A DNA stretch of 64,000 bases from NCBI GenBank assembly GCA_033239005.1, contig BSQZ01000060.1:372001-436000 (forward strand), written 5' to 3'. The notes under the pieces are model-generated. The model was not told the DNA's origin. It worked only from the letters and a program-made list of their open reading frames with translations, and ran no database searches. The first letter of the stretch is position 1. Every line of letters begins with the position of its first letter. Below are positions 12,222 to 23,190 of this stretch, piece by piece. The position numbers and the translations under genes are program-made. The stretch is from Lamellibrachia satsuma (Eukaryota > Annelida > Polychaeta > Sabellida > Siboglinidae).

Positions 12222-12296
12222 TTTAGGAGAGTAATCGCTCTCACTCCTGATTGCTGGCGCTAATTAATCATTCACAGAGCGATTTACCGCTCGCCC
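12222..12296 (+). repeat. 75-bp dispersed module (copy 1 of 3)
   Basis: Contains GAGTAATCGCTCTCACTCCT and AGAGCGATTTACCGCTCGCC. A similar module starts at 13276 in the same orientation and another lies inverted at about 15036-15098. The modules look like transposon end sequences, each with a short internal inverted repeat around GCGAT. Confidence 0.45.
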
Positions 12297-12682
12297 TAAA
12301 ATCACTTGTTCCCAACTGGAGCTGCATGTGGCTCCCTCTGATGGCTAAGTTTTCATCCTTTCGAACAACAGTTGTAAATTTAACGGGATCCTGTGGTTCT
12401 GAGGATCCTACATTTTTATCCCGAAGCGTTAGGCCGTTAGATTTCCATGATTAGATTAATCCTTAGTTCTTAGGAGCTCGACTAGGTATATTGTTAGTTA
12501 AAACGCCATTTCCATTAAATCGTTTGGTTTTATTGGCAGTTTATCAGAAGAGTCTTTATATTCCTGGTTCAGATCTGGCCTGGTCATACCTAGACCATGG
12601 TTAATTGCAATTTACTGTTTTTTTTATTTCTCACTGCTAGTGTTTGCACAGAATCATACAAACCCTTCTAAAGAATTAAATC

Positions 12683-12850
12683 AAAAGTTGTGCTGGAGTC
12701 AGAATTGGAATAAAAAGTTGTACTAGAGTCGGAATCGGAGTCGGAATCGAACTGAGACAACTGGAGTTGGAATTGGAAGCGGAGTCGGAATCGAACCGGA
12801 GTTGGAATCGGAAAGGTCTGCTGGAGTTGGAATCGTTGAAGCGGAATCGA
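12683..12850. repeat. (GGAATC/GGAGTC)n degenerate hexamer repeat
   Basis: A run of GGAATC, GGAGTC and GGAGTTG-like hexamers that also yields spurious Ser/Asn-rich frames on both strands. It abuts the LINE 3' end at 12855. Confidence 0.9.
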
Positions 12851-12854
12851 ACCC

Positions 12855-13075
12855 AGGTCTGCTCAAGGACAATCAATGAATGGAACAAATTATCTACAGA
12901 ATGTGTAACTGCTAGCAGCGTGAATATGTTTAAAAGCAGGGTTGGCACATATCTCAGGAGGGCAGATTACACACAGATTAAAAATGTTGCACTCTCGGTA
13001 AGCCAATGGCTTCCTTGTCCTCTTGCCATCTGGACCTTTGCCTTGGATGGCAATCTTGTTAAATCTTGTCTTCAT
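12855..13075 (+). mobile_element. 3' end of CR1-like LINE
   Basis: Encodes CSRTINEWNKLSTECVTASS and VNMFKSRVGTYLRRADYT and continues in the common 3' sequence AAGCCAATGGCTTCCTTGTC through GGATGGCAATCTTGTTAAAT. It is the same family as 1-205 and 15395-16480 but diverged in sequence. The stop after GYT seen in the other copies is read through here. Confidence 0.85.
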
Positions 13076-13275
13076 TTTTACCAATTGCTCTAACCCTCCC
13101 TTGGGCTGCTCAAAAAGCCTTGTTTCGGAAATTAAATTAACTTCTCATTAATGCACGAAGTGATGTAAATAATCTTCTTCGCTGAGCACATTAAACCATT
13201 TGTAAGTGCACAGACAATCAAGATATTTTACAAACCATCAGACATTAATCACAATCACCAAAACAGTCACATTTG

Positions 13276-15098
13276 AGGTGAGCAATCGCTCTTGCTCCCT
13301 ATCACTCGTGCAAATCAATAATCTAGGGAGCGATTTATCGCATGCGTCAATTGCTAAAAGTGTTCGTCTCGACAAGGAGTTTCTTGAGTATCAGATTCAC
13401 TAGGAAAGTTTAGCCTCTTTATAATGCAGTGTTTGGGGTCCACTATTCAGAGTTTCTATATCACCCATCACCGGGGATGGCGATCGCAGACCACTGCACC
13501 GAGATTGCAAGAATGCCATCAAAGACACGATGTGGTTTATAAAAAGTTGAGTGAAAGAGTGAACTAGCGTCAATGTGTATTATGTTTAAATGTCACGTGC
13601 TGTTGAATGTCGAACACAATAGAATGCACATATAGTGATATACTGTGCTGTTCCCTATAGACGCGTAGTGCACGAGTGCGAAGGCTTGGGTGCCGGAATC
13701 ATGATCTGCCGCTAATGGTGAAATCAGCCTCTAAATCAGACTGGTAGCTAATCCACAGTAACGTGCCACCGTGAACTATGCAAAGAATGCGGGGCGCTTC
13801 TAGGGAATGACTCGTGAATCATGTCATTGATCACCGATCTAATTCATAACTAGCGATGTATTTTGTCCAATCTACATGTACTTCGAGTTTTTTTGATGGT
13901 GCTAAATATGCTTAATGTAAGCCTACAATGAGGTGTTGTGTTGTTTTGCACTTAACAAAGATGCAGTTTCCGCGCATCTGCCAAACCAAATGACATTCGA
14001 TCGACACACTATAAAAACGCATGAGACAGACACTGAAAAAGCATGTTGGTTTGCAGTTTTTGTAATTCCAGACAAACAATGTCAGCCAGCCACCACTCAA
14101 TTCTTTGAGCATCATTAAAAAGATAATTCAAACTCGCATGCTTTGTTGACGGTGAGTGAGCTATAAAATAAGTAAAAGCTAGTCCTAGTACTTCCACCAA
14201 CAGTGAAAACAATGTGCTGCCATTGCGGCTAAAAACACACACTATGAATTATTTCTAAAGAGTCCGCAAGGTGACGCCAGCCGCAGCAGTACTGCTGTCA
14301 TTTGCATGTAGTGTGCCTTCACTCCTGAAAATCTATGTTTTTACGCATGGTTTCACTTCTCAAAAAAGCGGTATGCATCTAGTAGGTAGTGCGGTAGGGA
14401 TCAACAATAGTTCGCTATGATCTGATTGACCGACTACACTGTAATGGGAATTGAAAATAATAACCTGGATCTGAGCTACCAGCCATGCATATGAGTTGAC
14501 ACTGAGCGTAAAAGTTGATTAAACATTGAAAACGACAATTTTAATAATTATTCCACTTCGTTTTTCAACCACTCTGAACACATACATTCACGACGCACAT
14601 CTCCGGCACCACTTAACATTGATTCACTGTTTCATGTGCGGATGACGAATTCATATTTTTGTGCACCGAGTTTGAGTTGATCATTTCGCATTACGATGCA
14701 GTGGAAGCCATTTCAGCCCAGTTTATAGTCGTGTTGCCTATTAAGTTGCATTTATGACTACATATCTGATTCTTATACAAGGCGTATTTGTGAATCGCAA
14801 AATAGAACATGAAACCAGTGCACTGCCACGCCACACTTGTTTAGCCTAGGCTACGTCTATGGTGATCGATAACAAGTTGTAATTCAAAACCGTTTCACCA
14901 ACTGCAATGTATGGAGTTTACTAAAGTAAACATTTATTTCATTGTACAAAACTAATAGCACCAATAAGTACCAATTAAAATTTCATGACAACGTAATGGC
15001 AGAATCCGAATGGGAAATGGTAGCGCCACATCGTAAAAAAAATTGCTCGCCTAAATTAATCTGGCATATTTAGACGAGCGACTTATTGCTAGCCTGTT
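13276..15098. mobile_element. Candidate DNA transposon with imperfect terminal inverted repeats
   Basis: The left edge (GAGGTGAGCAATCGCTCTTG ... GGAGCGATTTATCGCATGCG) and the reverse complement of the right edge (AGGCTAGCAATAAGTCGCTC ... TTAGGCGAGCAATTT) resemble each other over about 70 bp. Copy 1 of the module is at 12222. No transposase frame is visible between them, so if real it is non-autonomous. I could not define a target duplication. Confidence 0.3.
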
Positions 15099-15394
15099 GT
15101 TTTCAAACGTGAAGGAAACACTGCCAAGTTTAAAAAAAAACATCAAAAAACATACTTCTGACCGTTTTGACACTTTTTGTAAGTCAATCATGTTCTAATA
15201 ACATGTTCAACCACTGAGTGGTACCATATAAGTGTCACTGCTGTAGTTTCCTGGGAAACATGGGTGGCTCAACTAACCCAGAGGCTGAACTAACACTGTC
15301 TTCCCCTACTACATAGATGCTGCTTTTCTGTAAAGATCTGGACAGAGATTTTACAATTACAGAGTAAACATTTATTCCCTTTTTTCTTTTAATA

Positions 15395-16480
15395 AGATTT
15401 AACAAGATTGCCATCCCAAACAACAAGTTCCAGATGGCAAGTGGACAAGGAAGCCATTGGCTTATCGAGAGTCCAAAAATGTTCTCATCTATGTGTAGCC
15501 CGCCCTTATCAAATATCTGTCAATTCTATTTTTAAACATATTCACACTACTAGCATTAACACAATCATTTGGCAGTTTGTTCCATTCATTTATCACCCTC
15601 TGTGAGAAAGAGTACTCTCTCAACCTACACTGCTCCTTAACTAATGCTGCTTTGTGTCCTCTGGTTCTACTGCCTTCTTTAAGTTTGAAGAACATATTCC
15701 TATCAACATCCTCATAACCGTTCACTATTTTAAATACTTCTATTTGGTCTCCTCTTAGTCTCCTGGTCTCTAGTGTTGTCAAACCACATTGTAATAAGCG
15801 ACTTTCGTAACTAAGGTCTCTCAATTCTGGGATCTTTTGGTTGCTCTTCGTTGTATTCTTTCTAGCTTGTCTATGTCCTTTTTATGATACGGCCTCCATG
15901 CTTGAATACAATATTCCAAATGTGGTCTAACTATTGCTTTGTACAGGGGTATAATTAGCTGTTTCTCTTTATATATGATAGTTCTCCTAATTAGCCCTAG
16001 AATTTGATTTCCTTTCGAAGCAGCAATCCCACATTGCTCTGAAACTTTCATGTCAGCACTAAATGTTACACCCAAGTCCTTGTGTGGTTCTACCTAGTAC
16101 AGCATCCCCCATTTTATATTCTTCGTCCATGTTTCCATGCCCTATGTGTATACATTTGCACTTCCCAAAATTGAATAACATTTGCAATTTTTCTTACCAT
16201 TTAACTAATTTATCTAGATCATCCTGTAAACTTTGTTTATCTGTATGATTTGTAACCTTTCTGAATACTTTTGTGTCATCTGCAAATTTGAGTACTTTGC
16301 TAGATATGTCATCTTCTAGATCATTTATATATATATTAAAAACAGTATAGGGCCTAATACTGATCCCTATGGTACCCCACTCAAAACCGATTTCCAGTTT
16401 GAAATCTCACCATCTACTATTACTCTCTGTCTTCTGTGTGTAAGCCACTTTTCTATCCAGTTGATTACAACTCTACTTCA
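15395..16480 (-). mobile_element. 5'-truncated CR1-like LINE, RT palm to 3' end
   Basis: Read on the minus strand from 16480: NWIEKWLTHRRQRVIVDGE, then SGVP-stop-GSVLGPILFLIYIND (TAG replaces the Gln codon of the PQG motif), then LKFADDTKVF (catalytic FADD box), PLYKAIVRPHLEYCIQAWRP near 15900, LRDLSYESRLLQCGLTTLET near 15800 and the C-terminus NRIDRYLIRAGYT ending at 15489. The 3' UTR ends in GGATGGCAATCTTGTTAAAT plus TTATTAAA. The stop and frameshifts show the copy is dead. It lacks its endonuclease region, as usual for 5'-truncated LINEs. Confidence 0.9.
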
Positions 16481-16795
16481 GAAAACTTGAAAGTGAACAT
16501 TAAAAACTTTCATTTACTGAAAACAGACTAAAAATACTGTGTTGTCAAAATGTCACTCTTTGTTTACTATATTCTTACTTGGCTTAGGGGCTCGGTCACA
16601 TGATGTTTTTCCACTGGGACTTTCCCTCATGTTCTCTGTCTGGGAGGATGCCGCGGACAAGGAGGCTGTTGGTTTCTCTCCTGGTTTCCGCAGTGGCTCC
16701 CAACTTGTTAGCCCAAACACTCCCCGGCTGCATCCTTGTAAGCGTCCCGGCGACATGGTACGGCAATCTGCAATAGAAACATGGAGCGTAACATG

Positions 16796-17660
16796 AGCTG
16801 AGGGGTCTACAGGGTCTGTTCATTGAAGGATCTATGGGGTCTGTCCACTGAGGGGTCTACAGGGTCTGTTCATTGACGGATCTATGGGGTCTGTCCACTG
16901 AGGGGTCTACAGGGTCTGTTCATTGAAGGATCTATGAGGTCTGTCCACTGAGGGGTCTACAGGGTCTGTTCATTGAAGGATCTATGGGGTCTGTCAACTG
17001 AGGTGTCTACAGGGTATGTTCATTGAAGGATCTATGGGGTCTGTCCACTGAGGGGTCTACAGGGTCTGTTCATTGAAGGATCTATGGGGTCTGTCCACTG
17101 AGGGAGCTACAGGGTCTGTTCATTGAAGGATCTATGGGGTCTGTCCACTGAGGAGTCTACAGGGTCTGTTCATTGAAGGATCTATGGGGTCTGTCCACTG
17201 AGGGGTCTACAGGGTCTGTTCATTGAAGGATCTATGGGGGTATGTCCACTGAGGGGTCTACAGGGTCTGTTCATTGAAGGATCTATGGGGTCTGTCCACT
17301 GAGGGGTCTACAGGGTCTGTTCATTGAAGCCTTTGAAGGATATATGGGGTCTGTCCACTGAGAGGTCTACATGGTCTGTTCATTGAAGGATCTATGGGGT
17401 ATGTCCACTGAGGGGTCTACAGGGTCTGTTCACTGAAGGATCTATGGGGTCTGTCCACTGAGGAGTCTACAGGGTCTGCTCATTGAAGGATCTATGGGGT
17501 CTGTCAACTGAGGGATCTACAGGGTCTGTTCATTGAAGGATCTATGGGGTCTGTCCACTGAGGGGTCTACAGGGTATGTTCATTGAAGGATCTATGGGGT
17601 CTGTCAACTGAGGTGTCTACAGGGTGTGTTCATTGAAGGATCTATGGGGTCTGTCCAAAA
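16796..17660. repeat. 50-bp minisatellite, about 17 copies
   Basis: The unit is CTGAGGGGTCTACAGGGTCT, then GTTCATTGAAGGATCTATGG, then GGTCTGTCCA. Each unit holds two diverged half-repeats (GGGTCTACAGGGTCTGTT and GGATCTATGGGGTCTGTC), so an older unit of about 25 bp probably duplicated first. One unit has a small insertion near 17330. Confidence 0.95.
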
Positions 17661-18272
17661 AAGTTGATGTCTCAGATATATAGCAGCTGCAAGTTACTGT
17701 TCTGCGGTTCTGCCCAATGGTGTTTTCATTTCCGTACACCCGGTGTACCCATTGTCCTTTGCGCTATCAGTGATGAAGTTTGCCTATATATTCAATATGT
17801 CTACATATTCAGCAAATTTTAGATATGTAGCTTCTAAACTTCTCAAGTTAACAAACAGATAAAAATAATAGGTGCGTTTTGGGGCGCTTACTGTTAAAAT
17901 TATAGGGCAGTACAGACACAATTTTGTAAATTTGCATGAAAATCTTTAGTTTTTTACAGAAGTGCTCAGGTATAACTACTTATTCATTGGTTAAAGTTTA
18001 AGCAAATTCTGAAACATAATTTTTTTTACCAGTGGTTGATTTGACACGGAATGACCCATCTATGATTTTTTAATGCAATGTTGTCACACTTGAATGAACA
18101 GATTTGTGAGACAACTGTCTACATGGATTTGGCCAGGTAATTGTTTACCTGTTGTCGAATGAGCAGTTTTGTAAGACAACCAGGGTTGGCAAGTTTCTAA
18201 CGAGTTGGTAAATACCACAGTAAATACCATGGTATTTACTGCCTCGTCAGAAATACCTTTCTGATGCCTATG
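17661..18272. other. Unassigned spacer
   Basis: AT-rich sequence; I see no gene or recognisable repeat. Confidence 0.5.
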
Positions 18273-18393
18273 TATATTATATAAAAAATTATATTATAGG
18301 TGCCATCCACGCTTGCATAGGACATAAGTGGATACAAACCCTCTTATGCATGCGTGGATGGCACCTATAATATATAATTTTATATAATATAAT
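18273..18393. mobile_element. Hairpin MITE-like element
   Basis: Two arms of about 45 bp, close to perfect inverted copies (core TATAGGTGCCATCCACGC left, GCGTGGATGGCACCTATA right), flank about 26 bp. The outer parts of both arms are TATATTATATAA-like. The build is that of a foldback or MITE sequence with TA-rich ends. Family unknown. Confidence 0.55.
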
Positions 18394-19159
18394 ATTTTAC
18401 CCATATAAATGTTACACAGTACAGTAGCCGTACACGATGCGGTCTGAGCATTTGTTTCGAAGTTTACGGTAACACAAATATGGCGGTGACCACAGCTGCG
18501 ATCCCGCCTGGCAAGGCCAAGAATGAATTAGTTTATGATCGTCTGCGTAGTTATATGTGGAATTAAATGTTTAAAATGGAAAATACATAATGCACTCATA
18601 GGTGTGTAATACGCCTAGCGGCTAATGACTGTAGTTATGTGGTTATGCAACAAAGTGCAGAGTCGTGCACTTCTCTTGTCTTATGCAGACATGCCGTTCG
18701 AATTCGACGTTGTCGTTGACAGAGAAGTTTGGTACAGTAGCAGTGACAAATAAAACGAATGATAACATAAGTGTAAGCATGATGTCACAAAGTTACCTAA
18801 TGCAATGGGAAACATGACTTGTATGTAAATTGAGAGCTAATACCTGTACTAGATGATTTGGTCCGCTTGTTTAATCATTCACTACGCATGCGCTATGAAT
18901 GGAATTTATGGAAAGCCGCTGAAACATTTATTTTACCTATTTGAAAGTGTTCAATACAAAGTATGGTCTTCTTCTTGGAAATCCTACAAATTTGAAGATT
19001 ATAATGTTTTAATAGATCGATTTTAGACGTGCTTGTACGGTTTAATTTCGTTATTATATCTAGACGCATTATTTTTAAGTGTGGAATATTAAATAAATGT
19101 GTCTCTTCAGGCTTGAGAATTTTCTGTGATTCGTCCTGATCCAAAGATGTGTTTTTAAT
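18394..19159. other. Unassigned spacer
   Basis: I see no convincing coding frame or repeat. Confidence 0.45.
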
Positions 19160-19576
19160 ATGGATGGGGGGGATGGGGGGAGGGTGAGGTTAGCTAAACG
19201 TGGCACACAACGAAAACCAATTTTTTCCATTCGTGACCGTCGTGGTTTTTCCAAAGCAAGACGTGTTTCGTTATACTGCCAGAGGCAAAGAGGAGACCTA
19301 ATTGAAACTTTCAAAATACTAAACGGACTGATAAACGTAGAAGCTAGTAAATTCTTCGAAATGAGACAACGTGGACGTACCAGATGGCACACAATGAAGA
19401 TTTTCAAACCGAGATCCAGACTGTTGACTAGGCAGAGATTCTTTTCGATCAGAATGATCTATCTGTGGAACGGATTCCCGCTAAATGTGGTGGATGCCAA
19501 GACAATCCCTCAGTTCAAAGCCAGAATAGATCAGCACTGGAATAGCATTTATTATTATTTCGTTAACAAGGACTGA
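19160..19576 (+). mobile_element. C-terminal fragment of a second CR1-like LINE family
   Basis: An open frame of 138 codons contains QRGDLIETFKILNGLINVEA, RGHT-like RTRWHTMKIFKPRSRLLTRQ, FFSIRMIYLWNGFPLN and VVDAKTIPQFKARIDQHW before a stop. This is the conserved C-terminal region found after the RT domain in CR1-type elements, and it is clearly different in sequence from the family at 15395. The N-terminal part of the frame (Gly/Asp-rich) is not part of it. Confidence 0.75.
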
Positions 19577-22427
19577 AGTATCGGGATTAACACCGCGGTT
19601 GTGGAATGGTTCTAATGCGATAACTATTGTCGCACGTTCGCCGTTACGTTACTGTTACGTTAGCGACATCATCGGACGTGTTAGGCAGAGTCGTCCGTCC
19701 CACTCTTGAGCTTTGGGGCAAAGTTCCACACCGTGATTATCGCAGGTGTCGATTTATGCTTTCCGTAACCAAATGACTACCGAACTTATAACTTAAGTTT
19801 TAAAGCCGATACGCACTAACCGTTTCACATGCGTATTCCGTGACATACAGCCGACACTTGGGCGTCAAGAAACAGAAGAAATGTGCTCCAAATAATTATT
19901 CATGAATACATTTATCGGTCACATTTCATAAATAGCCGCCATACTGTGCACGTGATGTTGCCTTTGGGTCACATGGTCAAACGCGATTTCGTGTAGAATG
20001 AGGCCAGAGTGGGCCAGCAGCACAGACATAAATAAAACACCCGTTAGTAAGTTAGTAGTTTATAGGGGGATGATTAATGGTGTAACTCTGTGGCCAGCAG
20101 ACGGCAATTCTTAGCGTGACCTTATACGAGAATCCCGTTTGGTAATCTAACCCACAACAACATCCTGTTATATACACATTTTGACAAGCACATGCGTTCT
20201 GACAACATGGTAATAATTTCACACTTTTACATGGTTATTGTCAGGTAACTTTATTGATGTACATATAAGAATGCATACAGACACGAAAGACGTGTTTATT
20301 GCTCTGTTTGTGGCGTTTTTGTAAGGTTTCACGTTTCATAAAAATACTTACGTTTCTGCCGAGCAAGATCTTCGCCTATACAACAGCAACAGCCAGATAG
20401 AAAAAATTGTATGGCGATTGACTTTGCCTACGGACACGTAAACGTTAATTTGGAATATGTTCGTGATATTGTTCTGTTAGTTGTTAATAAGATTCACTAC
20501 TGCTTTTAAGCTGTTCTGTATATGTTTATAAATTACTTTGGATGCAAATTAGTGCCAAACAGTTTTTCTCTTCTGGGCGATAATACATGACGTGAGCGTG
20601 TTTGTTTACCTTATCATTGACAGCACATTGGATTAGGTTTGTGTCGATGCAATATGTTTGACATTGTTAATTTTTCGAAATATTAGTCAAAGGGGAATAT
20701 GGCTTGCATCCGGAAGGAGTTATCCAGAGAGGAGATTAGATAAAGTTGAAGGAGCTGAAGATGGGTGTTAAAAACAAATGGCAGTGAAAACCAAAGTGGC
20801 AAAGATGCAAAGCGACTGAAGACTCCACCTTCACTCTGTAGTGAAGAAGAGAGAATATACAATACATAAAGCAACAAATGACAGGAAGAAACGCATACAA
20901 CAAAAGAAACAATGGTCAAGTCATTTGTCCAAAAGGAACACTGAATATTCATGCAGACACTTCTTTGTAATTTTCACACAGAACACTGACATTTCATTCA
21001 GAGATTTCTTTTTAATTTTTACAATGAACACTTCTTTTTATATCATACACTATTTATCGTGAATTATGTGCAATATGCATTTATTTAAAAGTTATATATA
21101 TAATATTACGAGTCATCATATATAATAAATCAATATTCATATACTGTTACTCCCATTTTTGTTTTATAAATCCCAAATATAGTTCTCATAATGTACATGA
21201 AGAAACTAGTGTAAAAAGACATTCAGTTGTACCACAGACAATGTCGTTTGTACAAAAAGAATCGCCCCCCCCCACCGAGTTCTGGCATCACACAAAAATC
21301 TTCCCCAAATGGTTTCTCTCATCTCGCATGCCTGGTTTCTTTTGTTAACTAAAAACAACAATAATAAATGTCATAGCACCCACATCCAAATAATTGTTCT
21401 GGGACGATGCGCAGTAACTTACATATCATGATAATTAATCATGAAAGTTTAAATATAATAAGCGGAAACATCTGGAATTATTCCAAGTAAAATACATTAA
21501 ATTACTTTTTCTATGTATATTGTTAACATTAAAAAAATTATTAAGATCACAATAATGAATAGTAATTTTTAAATGTCTAAAATGCTATATTATCCTAATA
21601 TTAATTCCGAAATAGATGCAACTGGCCGATATTTGTGCATAGGCTTACTGTGATAGGCAGTGTCTGTTCGTGCCATGTCATACCATTGGAGCTCATTCGC
21701 CGATTACTGTGCGAGATGTAGATCTAAGTTGTTAACGGAATAATTTGTTAGAAGAGCGTAGACAGCGTGTCGGGCAATGCGGAGATATGGACTAGGCCAG
21801 AAAGAAAGAGACACTTTCGACAAATTGCTGTCGCCAGCCGTTTTAGTGGTTGTCATAATAAATTAATTAATTTGTCGATTCCACTGGATAGAAGACATCG
21901 CGAGCAATGACACATTGCCATAGGAGCAACTCGGGCACATGCCACAGGGCCCCGAGCTCCCTGGGCACGTGCCCGGGGGCCCCGAGCTCCATGGGGCACG
22001 TGCCCGGGGGCCCCGTGCTCCCGGGGCCCTCTCAAGTAGACAGGAAATAAAACGAAAAAAAGTCACCCTCATCTGACCCATTGTCAAGCGCAACTCATTT
22101 TTACTCGTTTCAGTTGCAAAACAAAGTGTTAGTTCTCCACTGCAGTTATATATGTAGACAGAGTTACAGGTGTAGCGCGACTTCAACATTTGTGGGCGCC
22201 ATGTTTGACTAGCAGGTGAATTATGTTGATTTCTTTCCAGTTTTTGTTGCTGTTTCACGACAGGATTGCGTTATTGTAACGTGATAAAAACATTTCGATG
22301 CCGAAAGTTTTCATGACTTTGTTATAATGTTGTTTTACCCATGCGATACACGATGGAGAAGGTTGAATAGTTAGATGTCGAATAGTTAGATGTCATCTGA
22401 GTTTGGCGCACATCTCAGTGAGTAGGG
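19577..22427. other. Long unassigned region
   Basis: Apart from a GC-rich repeat at 21931-22030 and a poly-C run near 21266, I find nothing I can support here. The open frames (for example 20683-20952 and 20841-21062) are short, AT-driven and without recognisable domains. Confidence 0.45.
21931..22030. repeat. GC-rich 30-bp repeat with CACGTG palindromes, three units
   Basis: Units of the type CTGGGCACGTGCCCGGGGGC then CCCGAGCTCC repeat about three times. Two carry the perfect palindrome GGGCACGTGCCC (an E-box core) or a near form of it, and GAGCTC recurs. The stretch is far more GC-rich than its surroundings. Confidence 0.8.
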
Positions 22428-22643
22428 TAGGGTGGGGCAAGGAGCCCCCCTTAAGGGAAAATGGGCGTAGTTATTCATACTTTTAACGTTTTGACGTCCT
22501 TGTGCTGTCATACGATTGCCGTGTGGTTATGCTACGTATTACCAAAACATTAGTGACATTTGACAACACTAACTGTTTATAATCATTAATTAAATATATT
22601 TTCCAAATGGGGCGTCTTACCCCAGGCCTGGGGCAAGACGCCC

Positions 22644-22692
22644 CCTTCTATGGGGCATGAAGCCCCCGGGGGGCTTCATGCCCCATAGAAGG
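22644..22692. repeat. Left subterminal palindrome of the pogo element
   Basis: Arms of 24 bp (CCTTCTATGGGGCATGAAGC plus CCCC and its exact complement) are separated by one base. It lies beside the motif GGGGCAAGACGCCCCC. A similar palindrome sits near the other end, so both probably belong to the element's transposase-binding or structural ends. Confidence 0.85.
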
Positions 22693-22920
22693 TCCCATTG
22701 TATAAAATACGAATACTGAAATGAAACAAACTCGCGATAAACCTGAAAATGGAGTGTGTGTTTTATCTGATCCAAAACAAACAACTAACCTACAGTATTA
22801 CGACACTCCTTCACAGTAAGATAATAGAACTTTACATGCAGTCAGGGCAGTCATGACTGTCAGGTGACATAACTTTACAAGAATTCAAGTTATGTAACTG
22901 TATGCAACTGGCACCATCGT

Positions 22921-23190
22921 TCAGTCACTACCGGACTCGCAGTTTGGACATATGAAACATCGCAGTCCTGGCGTGCAATCTTTGTGTGCCCAATTCTGGC
23001 ACAACTGACATTGCAACCACACCTCCCGAGATCTGCTGTTCACGAACGGATCGCCGCAAATGACACAAGGCCAATCTTCCTCCTCACTGCTGGTGCTGAC
23101 TCGTCTTCTCTTTGGTTTCTTCACTGCGTCCTTGTTTTTGTTGTTTGTCCCTCGTGACTTCCCCTTTCGCTTCGCCTTCCCCTTAGCTGA
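22921..23190 (-). pseudogene. PHD-finger tail of the pogo transposase, after an in-frame TAG
   Basis: This is the continuation, in the same frame, of the transposase at 24828-23191 beyond its TAG codon. First comes a Lys/Arg-rich linker (SAKGKAKRKGKSRG), then KKPKRRRVSTSSEEED, then a zinc finger with CVIC, LQCQLCQNWAHKDC and CFICPNC spacing, which fits the C4HC3 pattern of a PHD finger, and a stop at 22921. Intact relatives would carry the finger as the transposase C-terminus. Alternatives are translation as a separate small protein from the internal ATG at 23124, or stop-codon readthrough. Confidence 0.75.
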
